Positions 30,699 through 39,442 of a DNA stretch of 64,000 nt are shown here, in pieces. The position numbers were made by a program, and so were the translations under genes. The stretch lies in contig NC_014664.1 of assembly GCF_000166055.1 (NCBI RefSeq), positions 124,001 to 188,000 on the forward strand, read 5' to 3'. Origin of the DNA: Rhodomicrobium vannielii ATCC 17100. Lineage in GTDB: Bacteria > Pseudomonadota > Alphaproteobacteria > Rhizobiales > Rhodomicrobiaceae. How positions within the stretch are numbered: position 1 is the first letter of the stretch; the number at the start of each line of letters is the position of its first letter. Below the pieces are notes generated by a model, which was given only the letters and a program-made list of their open reading frames with translations, had not been told where the DNA came from and ran no database searches.

Positions 30699-31904
30699 CT
30701 AACGCCCGCGCAGCCGCGAGACCAGTTCCGGGCTCGGATAGGAGTCCACGGGCAGGCCGAGCTTCTGCTGCACCTTCTTGACGCTCGCGCGGGTGAGAAG
30801 GCCGAGCTTGCCGTCAACTTCGCCGACATCGTAGCCCTTCGCGCGCAGGAGGCTCTGAAGCTCCTTCGTTTGCTCATAGCCGAAAGCGCTCACGCCGCGC
30901 CCGCGCGACACCGGCGGCGCGCCATCGATGCGGGTCGCGAGATAGGCCACCGTCGTCGCGTAAATGAGCGACTGGTTCCATTCGAGGAACACCTTGAAAT
31001 TATCGAAGGCGAGGAAGGCCGGGCCATTGCGCCCCATCGGCAGGAGCAGGGACGCGGGAAGGTCGCCGTTCACACGCTCGGCGCCCGAAAGTTGCACACC
31101 CATGCGTTGCCACTCGCTGAGCGGGTGCTGGATGGTGAGGTCGGCCTGGCTCCAGTCCATGCTTTCCGGCACACGCACTTCCTTGAGCCAAGGCTCGCCG
31201 CGTCGCCAGCCGAGCGCCTTCAGGTAATTTGCCGATGAGCCGATCACGTCCGGCGCGCTGCGGATGAGGTCGGCATGGCCGTCGCCATCGTAATCGATGC
31301 CGTATTTGAGGTAGACCGAGGGGACGAACTGCGTCTGGCCAAGCTCGCCCGCCCACGGCCCGCGCATTTCGCTGGCGCTGAGGTCGCCGCGATCGATGAT
31401 CTTCAGCACATCGAGCAGTTCCTCGCGGAACTTCTCAGGTCGGCGGCAGTCATAGGCAAGCGTCGCGAGCGAGCGCACGGTTTCCATATTGCCGTTGTTT
31501 GCGCCGAAATCGGTTTCGAGCGCCCAGAACGCGCTGATGATGGCACCTGGCACGCCGAACTCGCGCTCCGCGCGGTCAAACTCCCGCTTGTACTTGCCGC
31601 CGATAAGCTGGCGCGCCTTCTCGATGCGGTATTTGGCGGCCATGCGGTCGGAAAATTCGAGGAAGCTTTGCGAAAAGACGCTCTGGCCGCGATCCTTGTT
31701 GATGACGCTCTGGTCGAAGGTGACGCCGTCGAGCGCGGAGAGCGCGCGCGAGGAAAGCCCTTGGCTGCGTGCTTCGGCCTTGAACTGCGAAAGCCAGCGG
31801 TCGAACCCGGCGCTCGACGTGGAGCAAGGTGCAGCTGAAGCGCCGCTCGCGCTCGCGGCGACGAGAAGGCTCGCAATCATCATTCGGGATACGGAGCGTC
31901 TCAT
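30699..31904 (-). CDS. Lytic murein transglycosylase with peptidoglycan-binding domain (MltB type)
   Basis: Cleaves the glycan strands of peptidoglycan in the periplasm, forming 1,6-anhydromuramyl ends. The 401 residues begin with a signal peptide (MMIASLLVAASASGASA, cut before APCS). The SLT_2/MltB domain includes KREFDRAEREFGVPGAIISAFWALETDFG, with Glu130 as the catalytic acid, then GELGQTQFVPSVYLKYGIDYDGDG. A C-terminal PG_binding_1 repeat is visible in TKELQSLLRAKGYDVGEVDGKLGLLTRASVKKVQ. GGAGG lies 6 nt before the chosen ATG. No lipobox is obvious. Confidence 0.93.
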   Translation of the reverse strand: MRRSVSRMMIASLLVAASASGASAAPCSTSSAGFDRWLSQFKAEARSQGLSSRALSALDGVTFDQSVINKDRGQSVFSQSFLEFSDRMAAKYRIEKARQLIGGKYKREFDRAEREFGVPGAIISAFWALETDFGANNGNMETVRSLATLAYDCRRPEKFREELLDVLKIIDRGDLSASEMRGPWAGELGQTQFVPSVYLKYGIDYDGDGHADLIRSAPDVIGSSANYLKALGWRRGEPWLKEVRVPESMDWSQADLTIQHPLSEWQRMGVQLSGAERVNGDLPASLLLPMGRNGPAFLAFDNFKVFLEWNQSLIYATTVAYLATRIDGAPPVSRGRGVSAFGYEQTKELQSLLRAKGYDVGEVDGKLGLLTRASVKKVQQKLGLPVDSYPSPELVSRLRGR

Positions 31905-32072
31905 CGCTAACCTCCAGTCGAGCATCATTGGAAAATCGAGGTCGAAACGGCGCATTTCAGGCCGCCTCTGACATATCACTGTCTATAGACATCGGACCTT
32001 GCCGGAAGACGGCGGCCGCGCCAAAGCGTGATCGCGCGAATCCCGACCGAAAGTGAGGCAAAACAAAGGCGA

Positions 32073-32900
32073 TCACGCGCGCTGTTCGGAATCGGCGGCG
32101 TGAATCGACAGGTCGCGGATGGAAGGGGCAAGGCCCGTCAGCGGATTATTCGCGTCCCATTTCAGCGCAATGGTCTGAAACCGGCCGACGAGCGCGTCAT
32201 AGATGAGAAGCCTGCCGACGAGCGTGCCTTCGAGTCCGAGGATCGACTTCACCACCTCAACCGCCTGCAACGTGCCGATGACGCCCGCCACAGGACCGAG
32301 CACGCCCGCTTCCTCGCACGTCGGGATCTCGCCCGGTGCGGGCGGTTCGGGGAAGAGGTCGCGATAGCTTGGGCGTGGTGTTCCTGATTCGTCCATTTCG
32401 TAGGCGCGGAAAGTGGAGACGTAGCCCTCCATCTGGCCGAGCGCGGCGAAGACGAGCGGCTTCATCGCGAAATAGCACGCGTCGTTCACCAGATAGCGCG
32501 TCGCGAAATTGTCCGAGCCATCGGCCACGATGTCGTAGCGCGAGACGACGGCGAGCGCGTTTTCGGCGGTGAGGCGGAACGGCATCGCCTCGACTTCCAC
32601 ATGTGGGTTGAGCGCGTGCACGAGCGCCGCCGCGCGGTCCGTCTTCAGCGCGCCAATGTCGTCGGTGCGATAGGCGACCTGCCGCTGAAGATTTCCGAGC
32701 GAAACGCGGTCGTCGTCGATGATGCCGAGCGCGCCGACGCCCGCCGCCGCGAGATACATCAGCAACGGCGAGCCGAGGCCGCCCGCGCCGACGATCAGCA
32801 CGCGCGCAGCCTTCAGCCGTTGCTGGCCCTGTCCGCCGATATCCTTGACGAGCAGATGGCGCTTATAGCGCTCGATTTCTTCGGGCGAGAGCGTGGTCAT
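32073..32900 (-). CDS. MoeB/ThiF/HesA-family E1-like adenylyltransferase
   Basis: Adenylates the C-terminal Gly of a ubiquitin-like sulfur carrier such as MoaD or ThiS. The 275 residues carry the nucleotide loop LIVGAGGLGSPLLMYLAAAGVG, IDDDRVSLGNLQRQ and the arginine finger region. The catalytic cysteine motif PTCEEAGVLGPV has Cys195. The two CxxC zinc pairs of Escherichia coli MoeB are absent: the first position reads SYRDLFPE and the second WDANNPLTG. It is therefore a zinc-less member, most likely serving molybdopterin or thiamine synthesis. No partner gene is adjacent, so I leave the symbol blank. Confidence 0.9.
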   Translation of the reverse strand: MTTLSPEEIERYKRHLLVKDIGGQGQQRLKAARVLIVGAGGLGSPLLMYLAAAGVGALGIIDDDRVSLGNLQRQVAYRTDDIGALKTDRAAALVHALNPHVEVEAMPFRLTAENALAVVSRYDIVADGSDNFATRYLVNDACYFAMKPLVFAALGQMEGYVSTFRAYEMDESGTPRPSYRDLFPEPPAPGEIPTCEEAGVLGPVAGVIGTLQAVEVVKSILGLEGTLVGRLLIYDALVGRFQTIALKWDANNPLTGLAPSIRDLSIHAADSEQRA

Positions 32901-32980
32901 GATCCTTGTCGGCCGGGTGTCGCGCTTTATTTATGCGTGAATCGCGGCCGCGTAAGTCATCACGAGCGCGCCGCCGTACT

Positions 32981-33493
32981 TTATTCGTCTTTCGCGCCAA
33001 AGCCCGGATGAAACGATACAGAGCCTCTCGGTAACTCGCCGCCGAAGCTCAGAGCTTGAAAATACTGCGGAGGAACGCCGTCGAGTGTGAGCCGCGCATC
33101 CGCCTTGAAGCCGAAGCGCTCGTAATAATTCGGCTTACCAACCAGCACGCAACCCTTCGCGCCCAATGCGCGGAGCCGTTCGAGCCCGGCCCGGACAAGC
33201 GACCCGCCAATGCCGCGATTCTGTCGGTCCGGCCGCACGGAGAGGGGACCGACGCCGAACCAGCCGCGCTGCTCGCCATCGATTGTGGCGGGGGAGAAAG
33301 CGATGTGCCCCACAATCTCGCCTTCATCGAGCGCCACCAGCGAAACAGTCAGCGCTTCATCGCGCCGTAACGCGTCGATGATCGCTGCTTCGGTTCCCTG
33401 GCTGTAGGGCACGGTGACGAACGCGGCCGTCGTGATGGAGCGGATTGTTCCCTCGTCTCCTGTCGCCTCGTCTCTTATCGTTGGCGTGGTCAC
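32981..33493 (-). CDS. GNAT family N-acetyltransferase (YhbS-like)
   Basis: A 170-residue acetyltransferase. The acetyl-CoA binding motif is VGPLSVRPDRQNRGIGGSLVRAGLERLRALGAKGCVLVG, followed by PNYYERFGFKADARLTLDGVPPQYFQALSF, which is typical of YhbS-type proteins. The substrate is unknown. It lies 80 bp from the E1-like gene on the same strand and could be cotranscribed with it. Confidence 0.9.
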   Translation of the reverse strand: MTTPTIRDEATGDEGTIRSITTAAFVTVPYSQGTEAAIIDALRRDEALTVSLVALDEGEIVGHIAFSPATIDGEQRGWFGVGPLSVRPDRQNRGIGGSLVRAGLERLRALGAKGCVLVGKPNYYERFGFKADARLTLDGVPPQYFQALSFGGELPRGSVSFHPGFGAKDE

Positions 33494-33606
33494 GGTGCGA
33501 CCTCCAATGCGGCGTTAGAGCTTCATCGCTCGATGGAATTGCAAGCGTCCGGAAGATTTCTGGTTGAGCGGATCTGTCACACAACCGGCACCGGTCTTTC
33601 CGGGCA

Positions 33607-34134
33607 CTACAGCCGTGCGCGCCGCTTTTCGACTCGCTCTCCGACGATATGCGCCTGCGGCGCGCCGTGTGCGAAGGTTGCGGGGACTGCGGCGTCGTAG
33701 CCGAGGATGCGCTCCACCTTGCCTGAAAGGCCGCTCAACGGGAGACGCAGCCAGATCAGGAGCAGATGTTCACGCCCCGCTGCGGGACCGCGCACCGTTC
33801 CTTGCATGGGCAGTTGGTCTTCAATGACGCTGCGGTAAACCGTGCGCCAATAATCGCGCTTGTGCTGGAAGCCGATGTCGAAAACCGCGCGCCCGGTGAT
33901 TTCCGCGCCATAAATCTCGCCGACTCGCGTGCCGGCCAGCCTGTAGCGCAGCGACTCGAGATCGTCGCCGCAGTCGAGAAGGCTCAGGCCCGACAGAAGA
34001 TGAGGAATCGCGATCGGGTCTATGTCGAAGCGCGACGGCAGCGGACGCGACTGCGCGCAGGCCCGCCAATAGCCGTAAAGCTCTTGTTGCTCGCGCATAA
34101 TAACCTGCGCCCGGAAAGAGATTTCCGAAGCCAT
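33607..34134 (-). CDS. PAS_5 domain protein of unknown function
   Basis: A 175-residue protein with a single PAS_5-type domain found widely in alphaproteobacteria. The segments YGYWRACAQSRPLPSRFDIDPIAIPHLLSGLSLLD and YRLAGTRVGEIYGAEITGRAVFDI are typical. There is no output domain, membrane segment or catalytic motif. Members are usually annotated as hypothetical sensors. It lies downstream of mucR on the same strand, 197 nt away, so a regulatory link is possible but unproven. Confidence 0.8.
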   Translation of the reverse strand: MASEISFRAQVIMREQQELYGYWRACAQSRPLPSRFDIDPIAIPHLLSGLSLLDCGDDLESLRYRLAGTRVGEIYGAEITGRAVFDIGFQHKRDYWRTVYRSVIEDQLPMQGTVRGPAAGREHLLLIWLRLPLSGLSGKVERILGYDAAVPATFAHGAPQAHIVGERVEKRRARL

Positions 34135-34331
34135 CCAACCCTCCGATGTCCGCGCGCGGGTCCGCCACCAGCGCCGATCACCATGTTTCGCGAACTATCG
34201 GTGATTTGCATGTTGCAGCGCAAGTCATTCGAACCGGGCTGCGCCCCCCAAATCAAAGAAGAGGTGTTCGAGGGGCGGAGCAGCGGCGGCAATAGGTCGT
34301 TGAGGAAGGAAGTGTCCGGTGAAGGGGCTCT

Positions 34332-34745
34332 CTAGCGGCCCTTACGCTGACCGAGGCCCATTTTCTTGGCAAGATTGGAGCGAGCTTCGGCGTATTTGGG
34401 GGCGACCATCGGATAATTCGGTTCCAGACCCCACTTTTCCCGATATTCTTCGGGCGACATATTATAATGCGTGCGCAAGTGTCGCTTCAGCGACTTAAAC
34501 TTCTTGCCATCTTCGAGACAGATGATGTAGTCCGGCGTCAACGATTTCTTCACAGCGACGGCAGGCTTCAGCTCTTCCTTCGGCACGATAACGACATTCG
34601 ACGAAGCGCGAGTAAGGGCAGAATGGACCTCGCCGATGAGGCTGGGCAAGTCACCTGCGACAACCGCGTTATTGCTAACATAGGCGGAAACGATTTGTGT
34701 CGTAAAATCTACCAGCTCGTTATTCTCGAATTTTTCATCAAGCAT
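34332..34745 (-). CDS. mucR: MucR/Ros family transcriptional regulator
   Basis: A zinc-finger regulator of the Ros/MucR family, which in Rhizobiales controls surface polysaccharide, motility and cell-cycle genes by coating A+T-rich DNA. The 137-residue version begins at an ATG with GGAG upstream and aligns with the normal family start ([21 protein letters not shown]). The zinc finger is in [34 protein letters not shown], with the usual single Cys, an acidic ligand and two His. A GTG at 34883 would add 46 residues with no family match. The upstream DNA is unusually A+T-rich, as expected for autoregulation. Confidence 0.92.
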   Translation of the reverse strand: MLDEKFENNELVDFTTQIVSAYVSNNAVVAGDLPSLIGEVHSALTRASSNVVIVPKEELKPAVAVKKSLTPDYIICLEDGKKFKSLKRHLRTHYNMSPEEYREKWGLEPNYPMVAPKYAEARSNLAKKMGLGQRKGR

Positions 34746-35392
34746 TTGCGGGCTCCTAATTCGGCCTTGAGCTGCACTTTCCAATCCTTTGTAGGAATTG
34801 CTCTGGATTTCCGCTTTGTCAAGCCAGCGCGACTCGGCTTTACGTTTTGCGCTGAGATCCTTGACCTTATTTGCTTGTTTCACAATCGTCTGCCTTTCGG
34901 ATTTGAACGGAATACATGCTATATATCATATGATAGCCACCACTCAAGATTTCATTCAAGGAATTTGGCCCAAATTTTGTACGCAGATTGAGCGCTTCTT
35001 CCCGAAAGCAGACCGTTTTTTTTGGCTTCGGAAACTCTGCTTCGCGTGTACGCAATGTCGCAGCGGTAACGCAGCGGAAATCATCGGGCCACAGTTTCGG
35101 CCGTGTCTGCTCTCCTGAAAGTTGCGTGCCGTTTGGGAAAAAATCCCTAGCGTGGCATTGGCTGCCGGGACCTATATTTCCGGCTTGCTTCGCGTTGTGA
35201 CCGCAACCTTGAGGGTTGACGCCATTTTGATTGAGGAGAAACGCTTGTATTAGGTCCGATAGGAAACTAATTTCATCAAAGAATTTTTTCGAAGACACGA
35301 GGTTTTATGCCGTCGCGGATTGCGCACGCGGTTGCTGTATTCGCGCCTCGCGTTTTGATCCGCCCCGCTTCAACTCACGGGCTGATGCCTAT
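34746..35392. other. Gene-less A+T-rich region between mucR and pxpB
   Basis: These 647 bp carry no coding region I can support. They include CTATATATCATATGATAG (34919-34936), containing the perfect palindrome ATCATATGAT, and several other A+T-rich tracts. The right half contains a small hairpin around 35205-35219 and the GAGGAGAAA stretch near 35237. An in-frame extension of pxpB to 35231 exists, but its residues do not match the family. MucR is known to bind T/A-rich DNA, so this may be its own control region. Confidence 0.5.
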
Positions 35393-36145
35393 ATGCCGAT
35401 AGAAGACGAGGTTGTCGCCCCTTCATCGCTCCAACCAAGGGTATATGACAGCGGCGAAAGTGCCGTGCTCGTGGAATTTGGCGTTGGCTACAGCAAAACG
35501 GTCAGTCTTGCCATCCTTCAAATCTCGGAGAGGCTGCATGGCAGCCATCTCGAAGGCTATCGGGAAAGCATACCGGCGCTTTCTTCTCTCACCATTTGCT
35601 ACGATCCTCTTGTCCTGACGAAGGAACGCCTCGTCGCGGCCATTGAATCGGCGTGCGCGATACCGCTCGGAGCGGGCGCCGCAGCGCGTCTGTGGACGAT
35701 CCCTTGCGTCTATGGCGGCGTTTCTGGCCCCGACCTTCGCGATGTCGCCCGCGAGGCCGCGCTTTCGGAGGGCGACGCCGCCGCTCTTCATGCGAGCGAA
35801 ACCTATGTCGTTTCGATGCTCGGCTTTCTTCCGGGCTTCGCCTATCTCGCCGAACTGCCCGAGCGGCTTCGCCTGCCGCGCCGGGCCAGCCCCCGTGCGC
35901 GCGTGCCCGCCGGGTCGATTGCGATAGCGGCGGACATGACCGCGGTTTATCCGCTGGATAGCCCCGGCGGCTGGCACCTGATCGGGTGGACGCCGGTGCC
36001 CATGTGGGACATGGCGCGGCGAGCCGAGCCGCTGCTTCGGCCCGGCGACAGCGTCCGCTTCAGGGCAATCGATGCGGTAGAAGCGGAAGCGCTGCGTCGC
36101 CGCGTCGCCGCGGGCTGGTTGCCTACACCCGAGGCTCCAGCGTGA
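35393..36145 (+). CDS. pxpB: 5-oxoprolinase subunit PxpB (KipI family)
   Basis: A subunit of the ATP-dependent 5-oxoprolinase PxpABC, which hydrolyses 5-oxoproline to glutamate. The 250 residues start at MPIEDEVV. Family signatures are YDSGESAVLVEFG, IPCVYGG.SGPDLRDVA, YVVSMLGFLPGFAYLAELPERL and RVPAGSIAIAADMTAVYPLDSPGGWHLIGWTP. The homologue in Bacillus (KipI) also inhibits kinase KinA. The stop overlaps the GTG of pxpC as GTGA. The start has no strong ribosome site. Confidence 0.92.
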   Translation: MPIEDEVVAPSSLQPRVYDSGESAVLVEFGVGYSKTVSLAILQISERLHGSHLEGYRESIPALSSLTICYDPLVLTKERLVAAIESACAIPLGAGAAARLWTIPCVYGGVSGPDLRDVAREAALSEGDAAALHASETYVVSMLGFLPGFAYLAELPERLRLPRRASPRARVPAGSIAIAADMTAVYPLDSPGGWHLIGWTPVPMWDMARRAEPLLRPGDSVRFRAIDAVEAEALRRRVAAGWLPTPEAPA

Positions 36146-37179
36146 GGCCCGCGCTGACAATCGTCGATCCCGGTTTCGCCGCAACCATCCAGGATCGCGG
36201 GCGCGTCGGCTGGCAGCGTTTCGGCGTTCCTGTGTCGGGCGCGCTCGATCCAGAGGCGCTTGCGGCGGCGAATATCCTCGCGGGCAACACGCCGGAAAGC
36301 GCCGCGATCGAAGTGATGGGTGCGGGGCTTCGCCTGCGCGTCCACGCCGAGGGCGTGACGCTCGCCGTGGCGGGCTGCGCGGCGCGGCTTCGCATCGAAA
36401 GGGCGGGGGCGGCCGTTTCCGTCGCGCCGCTGCGGAGCTTCACAGCGCATCGCGGCGAGGTGCTGCGGTTTCCACCGCCGAAAAATGGCGCGGTCTATTA
36501 TATCGCGGCTGCGGGCGGCTTCGACATCCCCGCAGTGCTCGGAAGCCGCTCGACTTACATGCGCGCCCGGCTCGGGGGTATCGAAGGCCGCGCGCTTCGG
36601 GCGGGCGACATGATTCCGCTGATGCGGGAGGCCGCGCCCGGCACGCCGTCGCTTCACCTCGACGCGAGCTTCGACGCGCCGAAAAGCCTCCGCATCATGC
36701 GCGGCCCGAACGCGGATTATTTCGCGGCGAGTGCGTTTGAAGCGCTGCTCGGCGGCGCGTACACGGTCACGCCCGCGTCCGATCGCATGGGCTTGCGCCT
36801 CGACGGCAAACCGCTCGACCGCGCGAAGCCAGGCGAGGTGCCGTCGCAAGGGACCACTGCGGGCGCGCTTCAGGTGCCACCAGACGGGCAGCCAATCCTC
36901 CTGCTCGCGGACCGGCAGACGACGGGCGGCTATCCGCGCATCGCGACCGTGATCGGAGCGGACATCGCGGCGGCAGGGCGGCTTGTGGCGGGCATGGCGG
37001 TGCGCTTCGCTGAGGTCGGTCGTGAAGAGGCGGTAGCAGCGCTGAAGGCCCGCACCGAGTGGCTCGCCGCGCTGCCGTCACGCCTCAAACCCGTGCCCGA
37101 CAGCGCGCTCACCGCCGAACGTCTCCTCGGCGAAAACCTGATCGGCGGCGTAACGGCGGGCGAGGGCGGCGAGATATAA
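36142..37179 (+). CDS. pxpC: 5-oxoprolinase subunit PxpC (KipA family)
   Basis: Partner of PxpB in 5-oxoproline hydrolysis. The GTG start overlapping the pxpB stop gives 345 residues. The N terminus LTIVDPGFAATIQDRGRVGWQRFGVPVSGALD is diagnostic for the family. YYIAAAGGFDIPAVLGSRSTYMRARLGG and GTTAGALQVPPDGQPILLLADRQTTGGYPRIATVI are also diagnostic. PxpA (LamB/YcsF), the third subunit, is not in the window. A GC-rich hairpin separates it from the convergent tesB. Confidence 0.95.
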   Translation: MRPALTIVDPGFAATIQDRGRVGWQRFGVPVSGALDPEALAAANILAGNTPESAAIEVMGAGLRLRVHAEGVTLAVAGCAARLRIERAGAAVSVAPLRSFTAHRGEVLRFPPPKNGAVYYIAAAGGFDIPAVLGSRSTYMRARLGGIEGRALRAGDMIPLMREAAPGTPSLHLDASFDAPKSLRIMRGPNADYFAASAFEALLGGAYTVTPASDRMGLRLDGKPLDRAKPGEVPSQGTTAGALQVPPDGQPILLLADRQTTGGYPRIATVIGADIAAAGRLVAGMAVRFAEVGREEAVAALKARTEWLAALPSRLKPVPDSALTAERLLGENLIGGVTAGEGGEI

Positions 37180-37190
37180 GCGATGCATCG

Positions 37191-37210
37191 CGCCGCCGTT
37201 GTCGGCGGCG
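37191..37210. terminator. GC-rich hairpin between convergent pxpC and tesB
   Basis: CGCCGCCG pairs perfectly with CGGCGGCG around a TTGT loop in the 34-bp convergent gap. There is no T-run, so it may be a weak bidirectional terminator or only a GC-rich coincidence. Confidence 0.35.
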
Positions 37211-37213
37211 ACG

Positions 37214-38080
37214 CTACTTCGCAGCCTTCTCGCGGATCATCCCTTCCTGCGCCACCGATGCCACGAGGGTGCCGTCGCGCGAGAAGATGCTGCCCCGGCA
37301 GAAGCCGCGTGCGGCCTGTGCGCTCGGGCTGTCCATCGCATAAAGCAGCCATTCGTCCGCCTTGAACGGGCGATGGAACCACACCGAATGATCGAGGCTC
37401 GCGAGCATCAGCTCAGGCTCGAACAGCGAGCGGCCATGCGCCACGAGCGCCGTATCGAGCAGCGAGAAGTCCGACGCATAGGCCAGCACGCATTGATGGA
37501 GACGGAAATTGTCGGGCAGCGAGCCGTTCGCGCGGAACCAGATATATTGCTTCGGCTCGAGCTTCTCCTTGCAGAAGAAGCGCGAGAGATCCACGGGCCG
37601 CAGTTCGATGGGCCGGTCGCGCTCCCAGTAAAGGCGCATGACTTCCGGCAGGATCGGCAGCAGGCGAGCCTTCAATTCTTCTTCGGACGGCAGTTCTTCC
37701 GGCTGAGCAACTTTCGGCATTTCGATCTGATGGTCGAAGCCGCTCTCAAGCGCGTGGAACGAGACCGCCATGGTGTAGATCGGCCGCCCGTGCTGGATAG
37801 CGGTCACGCGCCGCGTGGTGAAGCTGCCGCCGTCGCGCATGCGGTCGACGTGGTAGATGATCGGCACCTTTGGGTCGCCGCCGAGCAGGAAATAGGCGTG
37901 CAGCGAATGGGCCACGCGGTCCTGATCCTCGACCGTGCGATAGGCGGCCGTGAGCGCCTGCCCGACCACCTGACCGCCGAAAACGCGCTGCCAGCCATTT
38001 TGCGGGCTTCGTCCACGGAACAGATTGTGTTCCAGTTGTTCAAGATCGAGTATCGACAGAAGTTGATCGACGGCCGGCAT
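37214..38080 (-). CDS. tesB: Acyl-CoA thioesterase II (TesB)
   Basis: Hydrolyses medium- and long-chain acyl-CoA to free acid and CoA. The 288-residue double-hotdog protein has the N-terminal signature LEHNLFRGRSPQNGWQRVFGGQVVGQAL, HSLHAYFLLGGDP and SFTTRRVTAIQHG. The catalytic region includes ASDFSLLDTAL and LDHSVWFHRPF with the conserved Asp, followed by CRGSIFSRDGTLVASVAQEG. It diverges from the UbiH-type gene. Confidence 0.95.
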   Translation of the reverse strand: MPAVDQLLSILDLEQLEHNLFRGRSPQNGWQRVFGGQVVGQALTAAYRTVEDQDRVAHSLHAYFLLGGDPKVPIIYHVDRMRDGGSFTTRRVTAIQHGRPIYTMAVSFHALESGFDHQIEMPKVAQPEELPSEEELKARLLPILPEVMRLYWERDRPIELRPVDLSRFFCKEKLEPKQYIWFRANGSLPDNFRLHQCVLAYASDFSLLDTALVAHGRSLFEPELMLASLDHSVWFHRPFKADEWLLYAMDSPSAQAARGFCRGSIFSRDGTLVASVAQEGMIREKAAK

Positions 38081-38167
38081 GGGTGCCCTTCCTAAGCTTC
38101 TCCATCCGAGATAACGGTTCTCCTTCGAAATCTGTCAAGTTAGTCGGAAGCCTGACGCGAGGTGGCC

Positions 38168-39424
38168 GTGAACGATATTCAGAAGAACCGGTTCGACATC
38201 GTCATCTGTGGCGGAAGTTTCGTCGGGCTCGCGCTGGCTCGTGCGCTGGAAGCGTCGGCGCCGGGCGCGTTCGCCATCGCGGTCATCGAGCAACGCACAC
38301 TCGCCGCCGCAACGGCCGATCCGCGCACCGTTGCGCTCACGGCCAGCGCCAGGGCGATGCTCGAAGCGACGGGCATATGGCAGCGGATCGCGGACAAGGC
38401 CGAGCCGGTCCGCCGCATTGTTCTGACCGATTCCGCGCTCGAATCGCCCGTGCGTCCCGGCCTGATCGGCCTCGACGCCGAAGATACGCCTACGGGCGAG
38501 CCGACCGCCTACGTCATCGAGAACGCGACGCTGCTTCCGGCGCTTCTCGCCTCGCTCGATGGCCTGCCCAACGTCTCTTTCTTCGCGCCCGACGCCATCG
38601 ACCATTTCGAGACACGCGACGAGGATGTGTCCATCGCGCTGCGCTCTGGCGCGGAGTTGTCGGCGAAGCTTCTCGTCGCGGCGGACGGGCGCAATTCGGC
38701 GGCGCGCGAGATGATCGGCATTCGAACGCAAAGCTGGCCATCCGACAAGGTCGGCATCGTGGCGACCGTTGGCATCGAGCAGCCGCACAATGGAACCGCG
38801 TGGCAGCATTTCCTCCCCGCCGGACCGTTCGCGATTTTGCCTATGACGCCGGGGTCGGATGGCGGCAACCGTGCGTCGGTCGTGTGGACCGAGGATGCAG
38901 CCGTCGCCCGGCGCATCCTCGCTGAGGATCGCGAAGCCGTGCTGGCGGAGCTGTCGCAGCGCTTCGGCCCGGAACTCGGCGCGCTGACGCTTCTGTCGAG
39001 CCCGCAGGCGTTCCCGCTGTCTATGGTGCTGGCGCGCGAGTTCGTGCGGCCGCGCTTCGCGCTCGTCGGCGACGCCGCGCATGGGCTGAACTGGATCGCG
39101 GGGCAGGGGCTGAACCACGGGCTCAAGGATGTCGCGGCGCTGGCGGAGACGCTGGTGGACGCGGGGCGCCTCGGCCTCGACATCGGCGATGTGACGATCC
39201 TGCGCCGTTACGAGCGCTGGCGGCGGTTCGATGTCGTGACCTCGGCGTTCTCAGGCGCGGCGCTCAATGCGTTCTTCTCGAACGACTGGACCGGCCTTCG
39301 CATGCTGCGCAACGCGGGGCTTCGCACGGTGGACGGTATCGGGCGGCTGAAGACGCTGTTCATGAACGAAGCGGCGGGCCGCACGGGCGACGTGCCGAAG
39401 CTGTTGCGCGGCGAGGCGCTGTAA
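38168..39424 (+). CDS. UbiH/UbiF-type FAD-dependent monooxygenase
   Basis: A flavin monooxygenase of the ubiquinone-biosynthesis hydroxylase family (418 residues). The N-terminal dinucleotide fold is DIVICGGSFVGLALARALE, with the middle Gly positions varied. The internal FAD motif is LVAADGRNSAARE, and GDAAHGLNWIAGQGLNHGLKDVAALAE is the second FAD signature. It probably hydroxylates the ring of a ubiquinone precursor, but the position (UbiH, UbiF, UbiI or the promiscuous UbiL/UbiM group) cannot be decided. The GTG at 38168 is preferred because GAGG lies 5 nt upstream; GTG at 38162 is the alternative. Confidence 0.88.
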   Translation: MNDIQKNRFDIVICGGSFVGLALARALEASAPGAFAIAVIEQRTLAAATADPRTVALTASARAMLEATGIWQRIADKAEPVRRIVLTDSALESPVRPGLIGLDAEDTPTGEPTAYVIENATLLPALLASLDGLPNVSFFAPDAIDHFETRDEDVSIALRSGAELSAKLLVAADGRNSAAREMIGIRTQSWPSDKVGIVATVGIEQPHNGTAWQHFLPAGPFAILPMTPGSDGGNRASVVWTEDAAVARRILAEDREAVLAELSQRFGPELGALTLLSSPQAFPLSMVLAREFVRPRFALVGDAAHGLNWIAGQGLNHGLKDVAALAETLVDAGRLGLDIGDVTILRRYERWRRFDVVTSAFSGAALNAFFSNDWTGLRMLRNAGLRTVDGIGRLKTLFMNEAAGRTGDVPKLLRGEAL

Positions 39425-39442
39425 GCCGGGCGCGCGAATCGC

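Noticed and set aside
34746-34883. 46-residue N-terminal extension of MucR
   Set aside because: The GTG start has a weak ribosome site and the residues have no family match; the ATG at 34745 has GGAG and the normal MucR start.
35231-35392. N-terminal extension of PxpB from the ATG-rich upstream frame
   Set aside because: Residues before MPIEDEVV do not resemble PxpB and include four Cys atypical of the family.
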